From Oscillospiraceae bacterium (lineage in GTDB: Bacteria; Bacillota; Clostridia; Oscillospirales; Acutalibacteraceae), in assembly GCA_015066045.1 (NCBI GenBank), contig SVPD01000003.1:1-64000 (forward strand): 64,000 nucleotides of DNA. Reading direction: 5' to 3'. The position numbers were made by a program, and so were the translations under genes. Below the pieces are notes generated by a model. It saw only the letters and a list, made by a program, of their open reading frames with translations, made no database searches and was not told the DNA's origin. Position 1 is the first letter of the stretch. Every line of letters starts with the position of its first letter. Shown here in pieces: positions 47,343 to 55,580 of this stretch.

Positions 47343-49724
47343 TTATTTGTTTTTCTTTTCTGCCTTGGCGGCTGCCTTTTCAGCCTTTATGGCTGCGGCT
47401 TTTTCAGCCTTTTCAGCCTCGAGACGCTTCTGCTGCTCTAACTGAGCCTGAAGCTCTGCCTCCTCTGCAGCCTTTGCCTCATCGTATTTGGCGGCAATTT
47501 CGTCGAAATGAAGAGTATTTTCTCTTTCGTTTACTATGCGCTGAGCATCGAGATAGGGCTTTGCGGCACGTGAGAAGAAGGCGTGCTTATCCATTTCAGC
47601 CTTGGATGCGGTCTGGACCTCCTTCTTTTCATTTTCGAGTGCTTTGATTTTATCTCCGATTTCCTTGAGAGAATAGGAGTCCTTTGCCTTTTTGGCCGCT
47701 GCCTTAGCTTCATAAAGAGCCTTGAGCTCGGTATTGATGTCGTCCTCTCTGTCGAAAAGTCTGTCAAGCTCCTCAAAGCCGGGCTGAACAAACTCTTCGG
47801 GGGCTTTGTAGTATTTGTTTATAGCCTTACGTGCAGAAAGCTTGTTTTTGGCAGCTTCAATTCTGAACCTACGGTATTCCTTTTCCTCTGCAGTTGCCTT
47901 GGGCAGCTCTCTGGCGCAGGCAAGCTCTTTGCAGATTTCTTCTTCCGTAAGACCGTAAAGTCCCATAAGCCCCTTCTGATAAAAGCTGAGGCTTTCCTCA
48001 TATTTAAGCTTATCGATGCCGTTTTCAAACTTTGCAAGCTCGGCGCATACTGCACGGGAGATTTCTATTTCCTCGTTTTCCTCCCTTACGGCTCTGCGCT
48101 CCTTTTTACTCATAGTCTTGTCTGCAGTGACGAACTCTTTAGCTGCCTTTTCGTGGGCGTCTCTGATTATGTCGATGGCCTCGATGATGGTTTTATTGTT
48201 TGTCACGCCGTTACCGTAGTCCTCAAACATAGCGCGGATTTTGAGTATACGGACGATGCTCTTCTGCTGCTTTTCCTTAAGGTCATAGAAGAAATAGGGC
48301 ACCACATTAAGCAGAGCACCGAGTGCAGCCATAAGGATAAGCGTGTTCATAACCTTGGCAAGAAGACCGGGCTCGCCTGTATTCACGTCAAGAATTGCCA
48401 TACCGCCGTTTCCGTGGCCATTACCCTCGTATATGCCGTAGCTCCTGTAAACGAAGGGAAGAACGGAGGAGGTAACCATGGTAACCATACCGCCGATGGT
48501 GGCTACGGTGGCGAACATACCGTCTACACGTACACCTGTTTTATACTGATGATAGTCACGGATATCGGCCTGAATGGCAGGAGAAAGAATCTGCTCAAAG
48601 GCACCGAAGAGGTAGTTTATGTAAATGCAGACAGTAAGCCAGATAAGGCTTTCCTTTCTGACACCCATAGCCAGAATGCACGCCACATTCATCAGGTTGA
48701 CTCCCACGAGAACTGCCTTTTTGCCGTATTTTTTTACTGCCACGGGAGCCAGAAGCATACCCCAGAGGGATGCGTTACCCGTAATGGTGTAAATAAGGGC
48801 GAGCTGATCTCCGTCACCTGTGTGACCGAAGGTTACAGACCAGCTGAGGATGTTACCGTAGGCACCCTCGAGGAAGCCGAGCCAGCCTGCCAGAGCGATA
48901 ATCCAGAAGTATTTGTTCTTTGCTACCTCCTTGAAGGCATCCGTAAAGCGTACCTGAATAACACGGCTTCTGGCCTGAATGATTTTCTCATTGGTATTGG
49001 CGAAGATGAAAATGGTAAGAGTGATACCGAGAATAGCGAAGAACGGGTATGTAAAGCGGTAAACCACGATATCATAAAGATTATTGTCTGCCAGACGCTT
49101 TGCCACGATGGGAGTGACGATATTCATAATAGACGGTGCGAGAGAATAAACCACTGCCTTGACTGCCAGCACGTCGGTTCTCTCCTGTGTGTTCGGAGAA
49201 AGAACGTGGATAAGGTTTGTGTAAGCGTCGTTAAAGAAATTAAAGAAGAACTGGAGCAGAAGATTAAAGATAAGCACCAGCACGAGCTTTGCGAAATAGC
49301 CGCCCTCCAGACCGAAAATCGGCTTCGGGAACCAATCGTAAAGAGACTCATAGGGGAACCATACATAAGCCAGACTGATAAGGGCAGTAGGAATACCCAT
49401 CGTCAGCAGATAAGGTCTGTATTTACCCGCTCTGTTACGGGAATTATCTACCATATTCGCTCTGATTGCGGTGAGAGGTATGTTTGCGAAGGTAGAAATA
49501 AGGTAAAGCACATAAATATCCGTTACCGAAATACCTATAGCACCGCTGACCAGAAGATTGTTTGTGCTTACGATAAGCTGAGATGCCATGGTGATGATAA
49601 AATATGCACCGATACCGCCGCCGGCATAGGCCGCTATTTCCTTAAAGGGCATATAACGTCCGGGGAGCGGGATTTTCCAGTAGGTTTTTACATCTGATGC
49701 TAATGATTTGACTTTAGAGAGCAA
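47343..49724 (-). CDS. MFS (GPH-type) transporter with a long cytoplasmic coiled-coil tail
   Basis: Residues 1-480 form about 12 membrane segments with GPH-family (MelB/XylP-like) features such as RNRAGKYRPYLL after segment 2 and the loop VLSPNTQERTD. Residues 481-793 form a soluble tail rich in Lys, Glu and Ala that is predicted by eye to be helical and coiled coil, ending in Ala/Lys repeats (AAIKAEKAAAKAEKK). Typical GPH carriers end near 460-500 residues. The tail has no IIA-like His domain as in LacS-type carriers. GAGGAGG precedes the ATG. A TGCTATAAT extended -10 box lies at 49784-49789 on the minus strand. Confidence 0.85.
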   Translation of the reverse strand: MLSKVKSLASDVKTYWKIPLPGRYMPFKEIAAYAGGGIGAYFIITMASQLIVSTNNLLVSGAIGISVTDIYVLYLISTFANIPLTAIRANMVDNSRNRAGKYRPYLLTMGIPTALISLAYVWFPYESLYDWFPKPIFGLEGGYFAKLVLVLIFNLLLQFFFNFFNDAYTNLIHVLSPNTQERTDVLAVKAVVYSLAPSIMNIVTPIVAKRLADNNLYDIVVYRFTYPFFAILGITLTIFIFANTNEKIIQARSRVIQVRFTDAFKEVAKNKYFWIIALAGWLGFLEGAYGNILSWSVTFGHTGDGDQLALIYTITGNASLWGMLLAPVAVKKYGKKAVLVGVNLMNVACILAMGVRKESLIWLTVCIYINYLFGAFEQILSPAIQADIRDYHQYKTGVRVDGMFATVATIGGMVTMVTSSVLPFVYRSYGIYEGNGHGNGGMAILDVNTGEPGLLAKVMNTLILMAALGALLNVVPYFFYDLKEKQQKSIVRILKIRAMFEDYGNGVTNNKTIIEAIDIIRDAHEKAAKEFVTADKTMSKKERRAVREENEEIEISRAVCAELAKFENGIDKLKYEESLSFYQKGLMGLYGLTEEEICKELACARELPKATAEEKEYRRFRIEAAKNKLSARKAINKYYKAPEEFVQPGFEELDRLFDREDDINTELKALYEAKAAAKKAKDSYSLKEIGDKIKALENEKKEVQTASKAEMDKHAFFSRAAKPYLDAQRIVNERENTLHFDEIAAKYDEAKAAEEAELQAQLEQQKRLEAEKAEKAAAIKAEKAAAKAEKKNK

Positions 49725-49902
49725 AACTGACTCCTCCTCTTCTTTTTTTTAATGGCAGAACACTCCACCCTCTTAACTTTTCAATTATAGCATAAGCCCC
49801 CTACCTTTTCTACTGTTTGTAGACACTAAAAGTTTTTTTGGCGATTTAAACAAGAAATCATAAGCGTTTTAATGCAAAATAACAAAGCACAAATGTCGCT
49901 TT

Positions 49903-49937
49903 GAAAAAAGAAAAAGAGACGGGTAAAACCCATCTCA
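49903..49937 (-). terminator. Terminator of rpsT
   Basis: Minus strand GAGATGGGT pairs with ACCCGTCTC and is followed by TTTTTCTTTTTT. Confidence 0.8.
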
Positions 49938-49953
49938 TAATCTTCGGTTGAAA

Positions 49954-50214
49954 TTATTTGCTTGCGTTGAGCTTGCTTACAAGAGCTGACTTCTTTCTTG
50001 CAGCGTTGTTTTTGTGAAGAAGACCTTTAGCTACAGCCTGGTCGATTTTCTTAACTGCGAGCTTAACTGCAGCATCCTTATCTTCAGCGTTTGCCTCGAT
50101 AGCGGCATTAGCCTTTTTGAGAGCAGTTTTAAGTGCTGAATTTGCTGACTTGTTACGAGCCTGCTTTGTTGCATTAACAAGAACACGCTTCTTTGCTGAT
50201 TTAATGTTTGGCAT
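49954..50214 (-). CDS. rpsT: 30S ribosomal protein S20
   Basis: The 86-residue, Ala/Lys-rich helical protein begins MPNIKSAKKRV and contains the family segments NKSANSALKTALKKA and ending HKNNAARKKSAL. GAGGAGG precedes the ATG. rpsT next to gpr and spoIIP in divergent orientation is the normal order in Clostridia. Confidence 0.97.
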   Translation of the reverse strand: MPNIKSAKKRVLVNATKQARNKSANSALKTALKKANAAIEANAEDKDAAVKLAVKKIDQAVAKGLLHKNNAARKKSALVSKLNASK

Positions 50215-50256
50215 AACATTACACCTCCTCTTAATTTACATCAATATGCATCGTAT

Positions 50257-50285
50257 ATCATAGCATCTTTTAAAAGAAATTTCAA
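50257..50285 (-). promoter_or_regulatory. Promoter of rpsT
   Basis: Minus strand TTGAAA (50280-50285) and TATGAT (50257-50262), 17 bases apart. Confidence 0.6.
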
Positions 50286-50377
50286 GATATTTTTGCAAAA
50301 TTGGATATACTTTTTTCAAAGCGACAACAATAATACTACATTATCGTGAAAAAAGCAATAGTTTAGGAGAAAATAAT

Positions 50378-51262
50378 ATGAACTTTCGCACGGATTTAGC
50401 CTTGGAAAGAAAGGAATATATCGATAAGCACAGTCTTGACGGCATAATAAGCCACCGTAAAACCGTAGACGGCATTACCGTGGACACCATCACCGTTACC
50501 GATGAAAGGGGCGAAAGGACTCTCGGCAAGCCCATCGGCACCTATATCACCGTGGAGACCGTGCCCTTCACAAACAATTCCGACCTGTTTTCCCCCTCTC
50601 TTTATGTGCTCAGAGACGAGCTCAGGTCTCTGCTGCCCGAGGGAAGAGACTGCGTGCTGGTGGCAGGTCTCGGCAACGAGGACATCACTCCCGACGCTCT
50701 GGGGCCGAGATGCATCTCTCTGCTTTTCGCTACCAGACACATCCCCGACAGTCTTGCCGAAGAAACAGGACTCGGCTCTCTGCGCCCCGTGGCCGGTATA
50801 GTGCCCGGTGTGCTGGGTAAAACGGGAATGGAAAGCTCGGAAATTATCAGCGGTGTCGTAAAAAAAATCAAGCCCTGTGCAGTGATAGTCGTAGATGCAC
50901 TGGCCTCACGCAGCACAGACAGACTCGGCAAAACGGTGCAGCTGTGTAACACGGGCATTTCCCCCGGCTCGGGTGTGGGAAATCACAGACGGAAAATCAG
51001 CGAGGAAACGCTGGGTGTGCCCGTAATCGGCATAGGTGTGCCTACGGTGGTGGACGGCAGAACCCTCGCCTGCGACATTCTGGAAAAGGCGGGAATAAGC
51101 GGCTCTCTGATAAATAAAGAGGACCTTAAGGACACTATGATGGTAACACCCAAGGAAATAGACGCTCTCATCGAAAGAGCTTCACGGCTTATAGCCATGG
51201 CGATAAACACTGCTCTTCACCCCGACATAAGCGGGGAAGAAATACTGGCGGTGGTGTCGTAA
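50378..51262 (+). CDS. gpr: Germination protease (SASP-degrading endopeptidase)
   Basis: GPR degrades small acid-soluble spore proteins when spores germinate; it is made as a zymogen in the forespore. The 294-residue protein starts with the family pro-segment FRTDLALERKEY, and contains VAGLGNEDITPDALGPR and the conserved VDALASRS and GISPGSGVGNHR motifs. Length fits Clostridium GPR. AGGAGA precedes the ATG. No convincing sigma-G promoter could be read; CATTATC at 50339 is a weak -10 candidate. spoIIP follows after 52 bases. Confidence 0.96.
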   Translation: MNFRTDLALERKEYIDKHSLDGIISHRKTVDGITVDTITVTDERGERTLGKPIGTYITVETVPFTNNSDLFSPSLYVLRDELRSLLPEGRDCVLVAGLGNEDITPDALGPRCISLLFATRHIPDSLAEETGLGSLRPVAGIVPGVLGKTGMESSEIISGVVKKIKPCAVIVVDALASRSTDRLGKTVQLCNTGISPGSGVGNHRRKISEETLGVPVIGIGVPTVVDGRTLACDILEKAGISGSLINKEDLKDTMMVTPKEIDALIERASRLIAMAINTALHPDISGEEILAVVS

Positions 51263-51272
51263 AGCGGACATA

Positions 51273-51307
51273 CTCCGAATATATATTAATATAGCTTTTA
51301 TTCGGAG
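51273..51307 (+). promoter_or_regulatory. Hairpin that can sequester the spoIIP ribosome-binding site
   Basis: CTCCGAAT (51273-51280) is the perfect complement of ATTCGGAG (51300-51307). The latter contains the GGAG of the spoIIP Shine-Dalgarno, so folding would hide it. Confidence 0.45.
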
Positions 51308-51314
51308 GAAAATT

Positions 51315-52478
51315 ATGAAGACAGATAAAAATAAAGTTATAAAAGTGACCGTGTGGGTGCTGAGCCTCTGTCTTTCGGCGGTAATTATGTTCTTTTTCAG
51401 CGACACCGTAATCACCTTAGCGGCAGAGGTAGCTTTGGAAAGTGCAAAGGCCTATCTGCCCGAAAAGGGGCTGAGTCTTAATTCTCAGCCCGCCACACAA
51501 ACCACTGCCGCCCCGCCCCCCGTCACCGAAAGCACCACCGTGGCTCCTTCCGTCACGGAAAAGGAAGTCACCACCACAAAAAAGGCGGTGCAGACGGCTG
51601 CGGAGCTTAAATTCAACCGTACCGACGAGGACATTCAGCAGCTGATAAAAGAGGCGGAAAAGACATCGGAGAAAGACAAAAAAGACGGTAAAATCTCTGA
51701 ATATACCTACAAAAATGACGGTGTTACGGACAAATACGGACTCGTCAGGGTAAAAAATGTAAACAGTAAAACGGACATAAACATAAAAAAGCTGCTCGGA
51801 ACCGAAGCTGAGCTGACCGTGAGCAAAAACGAGCCCTCAGTTCTTATCTTTCACACTCACACCACGGAAACCTACGAAATTTTAGACAGGGATTTTTATG
51901 CCGTAGGCCACAAAACACGCACCGACGACAGCGGAAAAAATATGGTCAGAGTCGGTGAGGAAATAGTCAAAGAAATAGAAAGAGCAGGCTACAAGGTAAT
52001 CCACGACAGGGAAATACACGACAGTACCTATAATACCGCCTACTCTCATTCGAGGAAAAGCGTGGAGGCTTATCTGAAAAAACATCCCTCCGTCAGGGTG
52101 GTTCTGGACATACACCGTGACGCCATCCAGCGCTCCGACGGCACCAAGATAAAGCCCACCGCCACCGTAGAGGGGAAAAAGGCAGCACAGATTATGATTA
52201 TTTCCGGATGTCAGGAGGAGGGCGGCCCCATAGAGGGATTCCCCGACTGGAAGAAAAATTTAGTTTTCGCAGTAGAGCTGCAAAACACTCTGGAAACACT
52301 TTTTCCGGGCATAACACGCCCCCTTTACTTCAGCCCGAGAAAATACAATATGGACCTTACCCCCTGCTCTCTTTTAGTGGAAATCGGCTCCGATGCGAGC
52401 ACACTGGATGAGGCGGTTTATACGGGCAGATGCCTCGGTAAGGCCGTCAGTCAGATTTTAGAGAAATATGAGGAATGA
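51315..52478 (+). CDS. spoIIP: Stage II sporulation protein P, engulfment peptidoglycan hydrolase
   Basis: SpoIIP is an amidase/endopeptidase that works with SpoIID and SpoIIM in engulfment. The 387-residue protein has an N-terminal membrane anchor (about residues 10-32), a Thr/Pro-rich linker, then the catalytic domain with IFHTHTTETY (about 178), LDIHRDAI, and the late VEIGSDAST motif that carries the remaining zinc ligands. Start follows CGGAGG. It overlaps or abuts the next small gene at its stop. Confidence 0.96.
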   Translation: MKTDKNKVIKVTVWVLSLCLSAVIMFFFSDTVITLAAEVALESAKAYLPEKGLSLNSQPATQTTAAPPPVTESTTVAPSVTEKEVTTTKKAVQTAAELKFNRTDEDIQQLIKEAEKTSEKDKKDGKISEYTYKNDGVTDKYGLVRVKNVNSKTDINIKKLLGTEAELTVSKNEPSVLIFHTHTTETYEILDRDFYAVGHKTRTDDSGKNMVRVGEEIVKEIERAGYKVIHDREIHDSTYNTAYSHSRKSVEAYLKKHPSVRVVLDIHRDAIQRSDGTKIKPTATVEGKKAAQIMIISGCQEEGGPIEGFPDWKKNLVFAVELQNTLETLFPGITRPLYFSPRKYNMDLTPCSLLVEIGSDASTLDEAVYTGRCLGKAVSQILEKYEE

Positions 52479-52480
52479 TT

Positions 52481-52837
52481 ATGAACAACGAAATGAAAAA
52501 GCTGCTTTCGGGATTTCTTTTCTCAGGTGTGCTCATCTGCTGCCTCGGACTTTTAGCCGTCGGCAGCATCACCGCCTCGCAGAAAAGTGCGAAGAATACC
52601 TTCGACAGAGCCTATGCGGTGATGAGCGTTAAAAGCACCGGCAAAGGTCTGGAAATAAATATGGGTGAGGATAAATACAGCTTCGACGTGAGCGCAGCGG
52701 ATAAAATAAAGGAGTATGAGGATTATATACTCCTCTCACCGCTGGCAGGTATTTATTATTTTTTCCTTTCGGCACAAAATATGAATACGGAGCTCAGGAC
52801 GCAGAATACAGAAAGCAGTGAAGCACAGGGCGGATAA
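52481..52837 (+). CDS. Small membrane-anchored protein of unknown function after spoIIP
   Basis: The 118-residue product has one N-terminal hydrophobic segment (about residues 7-30) and a soluble extracellular part. The ATG at 52481 follows GAGGAA; an ATG two codons earlier overlaps the spoIIP stop. Cotranscription with spoIIP suggests a sporulation role, but no family is recognised. The last 15 codons are polar (Thr, Gln, Ser, Glu) and coincide with degenerate heptads (CGCAGAA, TACAGAA), so the original C-terminus may have been replaced by repeat-derived sequence. Confidence 0.65.
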   Translation: MNNEMKKLLSGFLFSGVLICCLGLLAVGSITASQKSAKNTFDRAYAVMSVKSTGKGLEINMGEDKYSFDVSAADKIKEYEDYILLSPLAGIYYFFLSAQNMNTELRTQNTESSEAQGG

Positions 52838-52870
52838 ATACACAGTCTGTCAGTCATAACGAAATAACCG

Positions 52871-53050
52871 GAGGGGTGCTGCACTAAGCGAAAAAACAGA
52901 TGTGTTTAAGTAAAGCACATCTGTTCTGATTGTTATATGGAATAATATAGTCTTTTCCGGACGTTTTTCGCCCGCTTGAAGTATAAGCATACGACCTTGG
53001 GGCGAAGGAAACGTCTTCTGCAGCTTACTACGGCAGTCAGCCGCACAGTC
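52871..53050. repeat. Dispersed MITE-like repeat, family 2, copy 1
   Basis: Matches 55581-55805 in order and orientation. It starts with GAGG-GCTGC-CTAAG, contains the hairpin arms ACAGATGTGTTTAAG and GCACATCTGT, then GGAATAATAT, GACGTTTTTCGCC, AGTATAA-CATAC, and ends in CTTCTGCAGCTTACT-CGGCAGTC, which is an imperfect inverted copy of the left end. No ORF. Confidence 0.65.
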
Positions 53051-53059
53051 TTTTTTTAA

Positions 53060-53218
53060 TTACTGCTTTTTCTGATAGCTTTTGCAGAAATGAGGAACTG
53101 CGATGGAGTCAGCACCTGTCTTTTCATGTGTTACTTCGATTCTTTCGAGGTTGCACTTGTCACATTCCACATGCCACTGACACTCTGTTACGGTACATTT
53201 TACGCCTTCGTTTGCCAT
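53060..53218 (-). CDS. DUF1540-type small cysteine-rich protein
   Basis: The 52-residue product MANEGVKCTVTECQWH... has cysteines in the pattern C-x4-C-x5-C-x2-C-x22-C with the ITVTH-like strand before the last Cys, matching the DUF1540 family (short, probably metal-binding proteins often found in spore-formers). GGGAGGTG stands 7 bases before the ATG. It is a tidy gene between a repeat and the lipase-like gene. The function is unknown. Confidence 0.82.
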   Translation of the reverse strand: MANEGVKCTVTECQWHVECDKCNLERIEVTHEKTGADSIAVPHFCKSYQKKQ

Positions 53219-53284
53219 GAAATTCACCTCCCTTTTCTTACTGTGATTAGTATAGACAAAGGGAGGTGTTTTTATTCAGTATAA

Positions 53285-55234
53285 TTACGCAAAAGCATTC
53301 ATTATAAAGCTCATAATTTTTACTACCGTATTATAAATAAAGGAAAGCAGATTTTCGACGAAATTCTTTGAAATAAGGTCTTTTACATCCTCATCAAACA
53401 CTATGTCAAATCTGAAGGCTGCATCTGCGTTCACATAGGGAGTGCTTTCATCGTAAGCGACCGCTTCGCCGTTCATAACAGTGAAATCAAAGGTTCTGCC
53501 GCCGATGGGAGTAAAGCTTTCAAAGAAATAAGAAATATTTATCTCGAAATTTTTAAGGCTTACCTCGGGAATTTCACCCACGATGGCTATTTCCTTGCTT
53601 TCGCCCGCACCGAGAGTAAAGGGCTCGAAATCAAGGCTGATATCAGCACCCTCCACCGACACTGCGGTAACTATCATCTTTCTTTCATTTGAAATGTTTT
53701 TAATAACGAGAGCGGTATCCTCAGCTGATACATAGCCCTCCTTGCTGCTATCAAAGGCTGCCCATACGGAATGTGCGGGATTTGTGGTGGCGTGGAACTG
53801 GGGATATTCCGCCATAGAGTTCACGTCGTAGGCTTCGTCGTTAAGCAGCAGCTTTTCCATCAGAGAATGTGTAAATTCGTCCTTGACGGTCATACCGTGG
53901 TAGTAATTTTCCACGAACCAGGTATGCTCGGGAAGATAGGAGGTGGAGGCATCCAGTGTCATAGAGGGAGACACCTGATAAAAGCCTGTATCCGCCTTCT
54001 GAGTGTAGCCGTCGGCGAAGCGCTGACCGAGGGGTGCTACTGTGGCACCTGTGGAGCCGGCAGTGGGAAGAATGGCATCGGAGCTTACCTCCATACCTGT
54101 GATTATCTTATTGTCATAGCCTGAAATAATGTAAATATTTGTGCCTGTGGCCTGTGCCGCTTTAAAGCCCTTTTCGTAGCTGTTTTCACCGTCACGGGAC
54201 ATTATTTCATAATGCATCCTGTCGCTTTTTTCGATAAGGCCTGCATGAACCTCCTCGTCGAGAAGCTTGGCCTTCACGCTCTCATACTGCTCCGGAGGAA
54301 TAAAGTCCCACAGACTGCCCCAGCAGCCGATGATCTCAGCCACACGGGGGAAAAGAGCCTCCACGAGCTCATCGATAAAGCCCAGCTGCTGAGCCATAAG
54401 AAGGATTTCCAAATCCTCATCGAGCATAAAGCCGTGCTGAATGAAGGTGAGAAGTCCCACCTCGTCAAAGCTTACCTCCGTATTAAAAACATCGTAGGCG
54501 ATGCCTGCACCGCCTAAGGCAGGACAGGTAAGAACCGCATTGTTTACCTTGCCCTCGTGGCCGTAAAGTGCGAGGTAGGCTCCCGAAACCTGACCGCCGT
54601 GAGAGACGGCGAAAAGATTTACTCTGTCGATGGGGGCCTTGCCCTTTTCGGCTCTGAGAGAGTTATTATGTGCTATTACATCGTCGATGAAGCCGTGCAG
54701 ATCCTCAGCCAGCTCGATGGCGCCCATACGGAAGTCACCTGTGTAAATATAGACATTTTCATCACCGATTTTTTCACCGATGGCATCCAGCATTTCCTTT
54801 TCGTACTGATGCTTACCGTCGGGATACTTTTCCTTAAGAGCCGCATAGTTTCCGTCCTCGGCCGTATCAAGCCATGTGCTGATATCATAAAGGCTGGTGC
54901 CGTCGGGATTGCATTTGGCTTCGGCAAAGATACGGTTAAAGCCCTCGCTGAGCTTTTCAGCCAGAGGCTCCACATTACCCTCTGAAAGGTAGGTTTTCGC
55001 ATCGGGAAGCACCGAGGCAAGGTCACCGCCCTCACTCACCTGAGCCACAGGATCGTCCCAAACGATAATTTTTTCTCCCGTCTCTGCATCCGTGCGGTAA
55101 AGAACGGCAGAGATGTAACCGGGAACGAGAATAACGGGATAATCGGTATATTCCTGCTGCTCAGCAGAAACAGTTACGGAAAAAACACCGAAAAGCATAA
55201 TAACGCTCAATAAAACTGAAATTATCTTCTTCAT
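53285..55234 (-). CDS. Secreted lipase-like alpha/beta-hydrolase
   Basis: The 649-residue protein has a signal peptide (cleavage near VSA, residue 24). The N-terminal half resembles the LCAT/triacylglycerol lipase group, with YPVILVPGYISA carrying the oxyanion region and AVSHGGQVSG (near 205) as the nucleophile elbow, in which His replaces the usual variable residue after Ser. The C-terminal part (about 490-610) is a beta-rich module. The last 25 residues are hydrophobic and amphipathic (LLSFIYNTVVKIMSFIMNAF). AAAGGAG precedes the ATG. It lies 15 bases after a small sortase-type gene and is probably cotranscribed. Confidence 0.82.
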   Translation of the reverse strand: MKKIISVLLSVIMLFGVFSVTVSAEQQEYTDYPVILVPGYISAVLYRTDAETGEKIIVWDDPVAQVSEGGDLASVLPDAKTYLSEGNVEPLAEKLSEGFNRIFAEAKCNPDGTSLYDISTWLDTAEDGNYAALKEKYPDGKHQYEKEMLDAIGEKIGDENVYIYTGDFRMGAIELAEDLHGFIDDVIAHNNSLRAEKGKAPIDRVNLFAVSHGGQVSGAYLALYGHEGKVNNAVLTCPALGGAGIAYDVFNTEVSFDEVGLLTFIQHGFMLDEDLEILLMAQQLGFIDELVEALFPRVAEIIGCWGSLWDFIPPEQYESVKAKLLDEEVHAGLIEKSDRMHYEIMSRDGENSYEKGFKAAQATGTNIYIISGYDNKIITGMEVSSDAILPTAGSTGATVAPLGQRFADGYTQKADTGFYQVSPSMTLDASTSYLPEHTWFVENYYHGMTVKDEFTHSLMEKLLLNDEAYDVNSMAEYPQFHATTNPAHSVWAAFDSSKEGYVSAEDTALVIKNISNERKMIVTAVSVEGADISLDFEPFTLGAGESKEIAIVGEIPEVSLKNFEINISYFFESFTPIGGRTFDFTVMNGEAVAYDESTPYVNADAAFRFDIVFDEDVKDLISKNFVENLLSFIYNTVVKIMSFIMNAFA

Positions 55235-55249
55235 ATTCTTCTGCTCCTT

Positions 55250-55498
55250 TTATTCGGTTTCGTCGTCTTTTTTTCTCATTTTAGGAAGGAAAACACAGAT
55301 TCCTATGGCGAGAAGGGCTAAAAGACCGAGTCCTACGGGAATTATATAGTCTGCATCGTTATCGCCTGTCACGGGTGCTGCCATAAGCACTGCTCCGGGC
55401 TCTGCAGCTATAACCTGAAAGATTATGGCACCCACTGAAAGCACCATCAGTGCGGCAAGGAAAATGCATATTCCTTTTATAACGGGTTTAGGCATCAT
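55250..55498 (-). CDS. Minimal secreted protein with an LPXTG-like sorting signal
   Basis: The 82-residue product consists of an N-terminal signal peptide (hydrophobic residues about 8-28, ending near VIAAEPG), a short spacer, APVTGD (an LPXTG variant), a second hydrophobic segment and a KMRKKDDE tail. This is the layout of a sortase substrate, but only about 15 residues would remain between signal cleavage and the TG site. It may instead be a two-pass membrane protein. I start at the ATG at 55498, 10 bases after AAGGAG. It shares a transcript with the secreted lipase-like gene. Confidence 0.65.
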   Translation of the reverse strand: MMPKPVIKGICIFLAALMVLSVGAIIFQVIAAEPGAVLMAAPVTGDNDADYIIPVGLGLLALLAIGICVFLPKMRKKDDETE

Positions 55499-55534
55499 AA
55501 AGCATCTACTCCTTTTCACAGTTTGTCACTCTAT

Positions 55535-55563
55535 ATTTTACATCTAATGAGCTTTATTGTCAA
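55535..55563 (-). promoter_or_regulatory. Promoter of the sortase-type/lipase operon
   Basis: Minus strand TTGACA (55558-55563) and TAAAAT (55535-55540), 17 bases apart. Confidence 0.7.
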
Positions 55564-55580
55564 CCATAAAAATATAAAAC

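Noticed and set aside
47583..49697. A 704-codon plus-strand open frame
   Set aside because: It is antisense to the MFS transporter gene, has no Shine-Dalgarno or family match and an implausible Cys/His/Val-rich composition. The minus-strand frame is a clear transporter.
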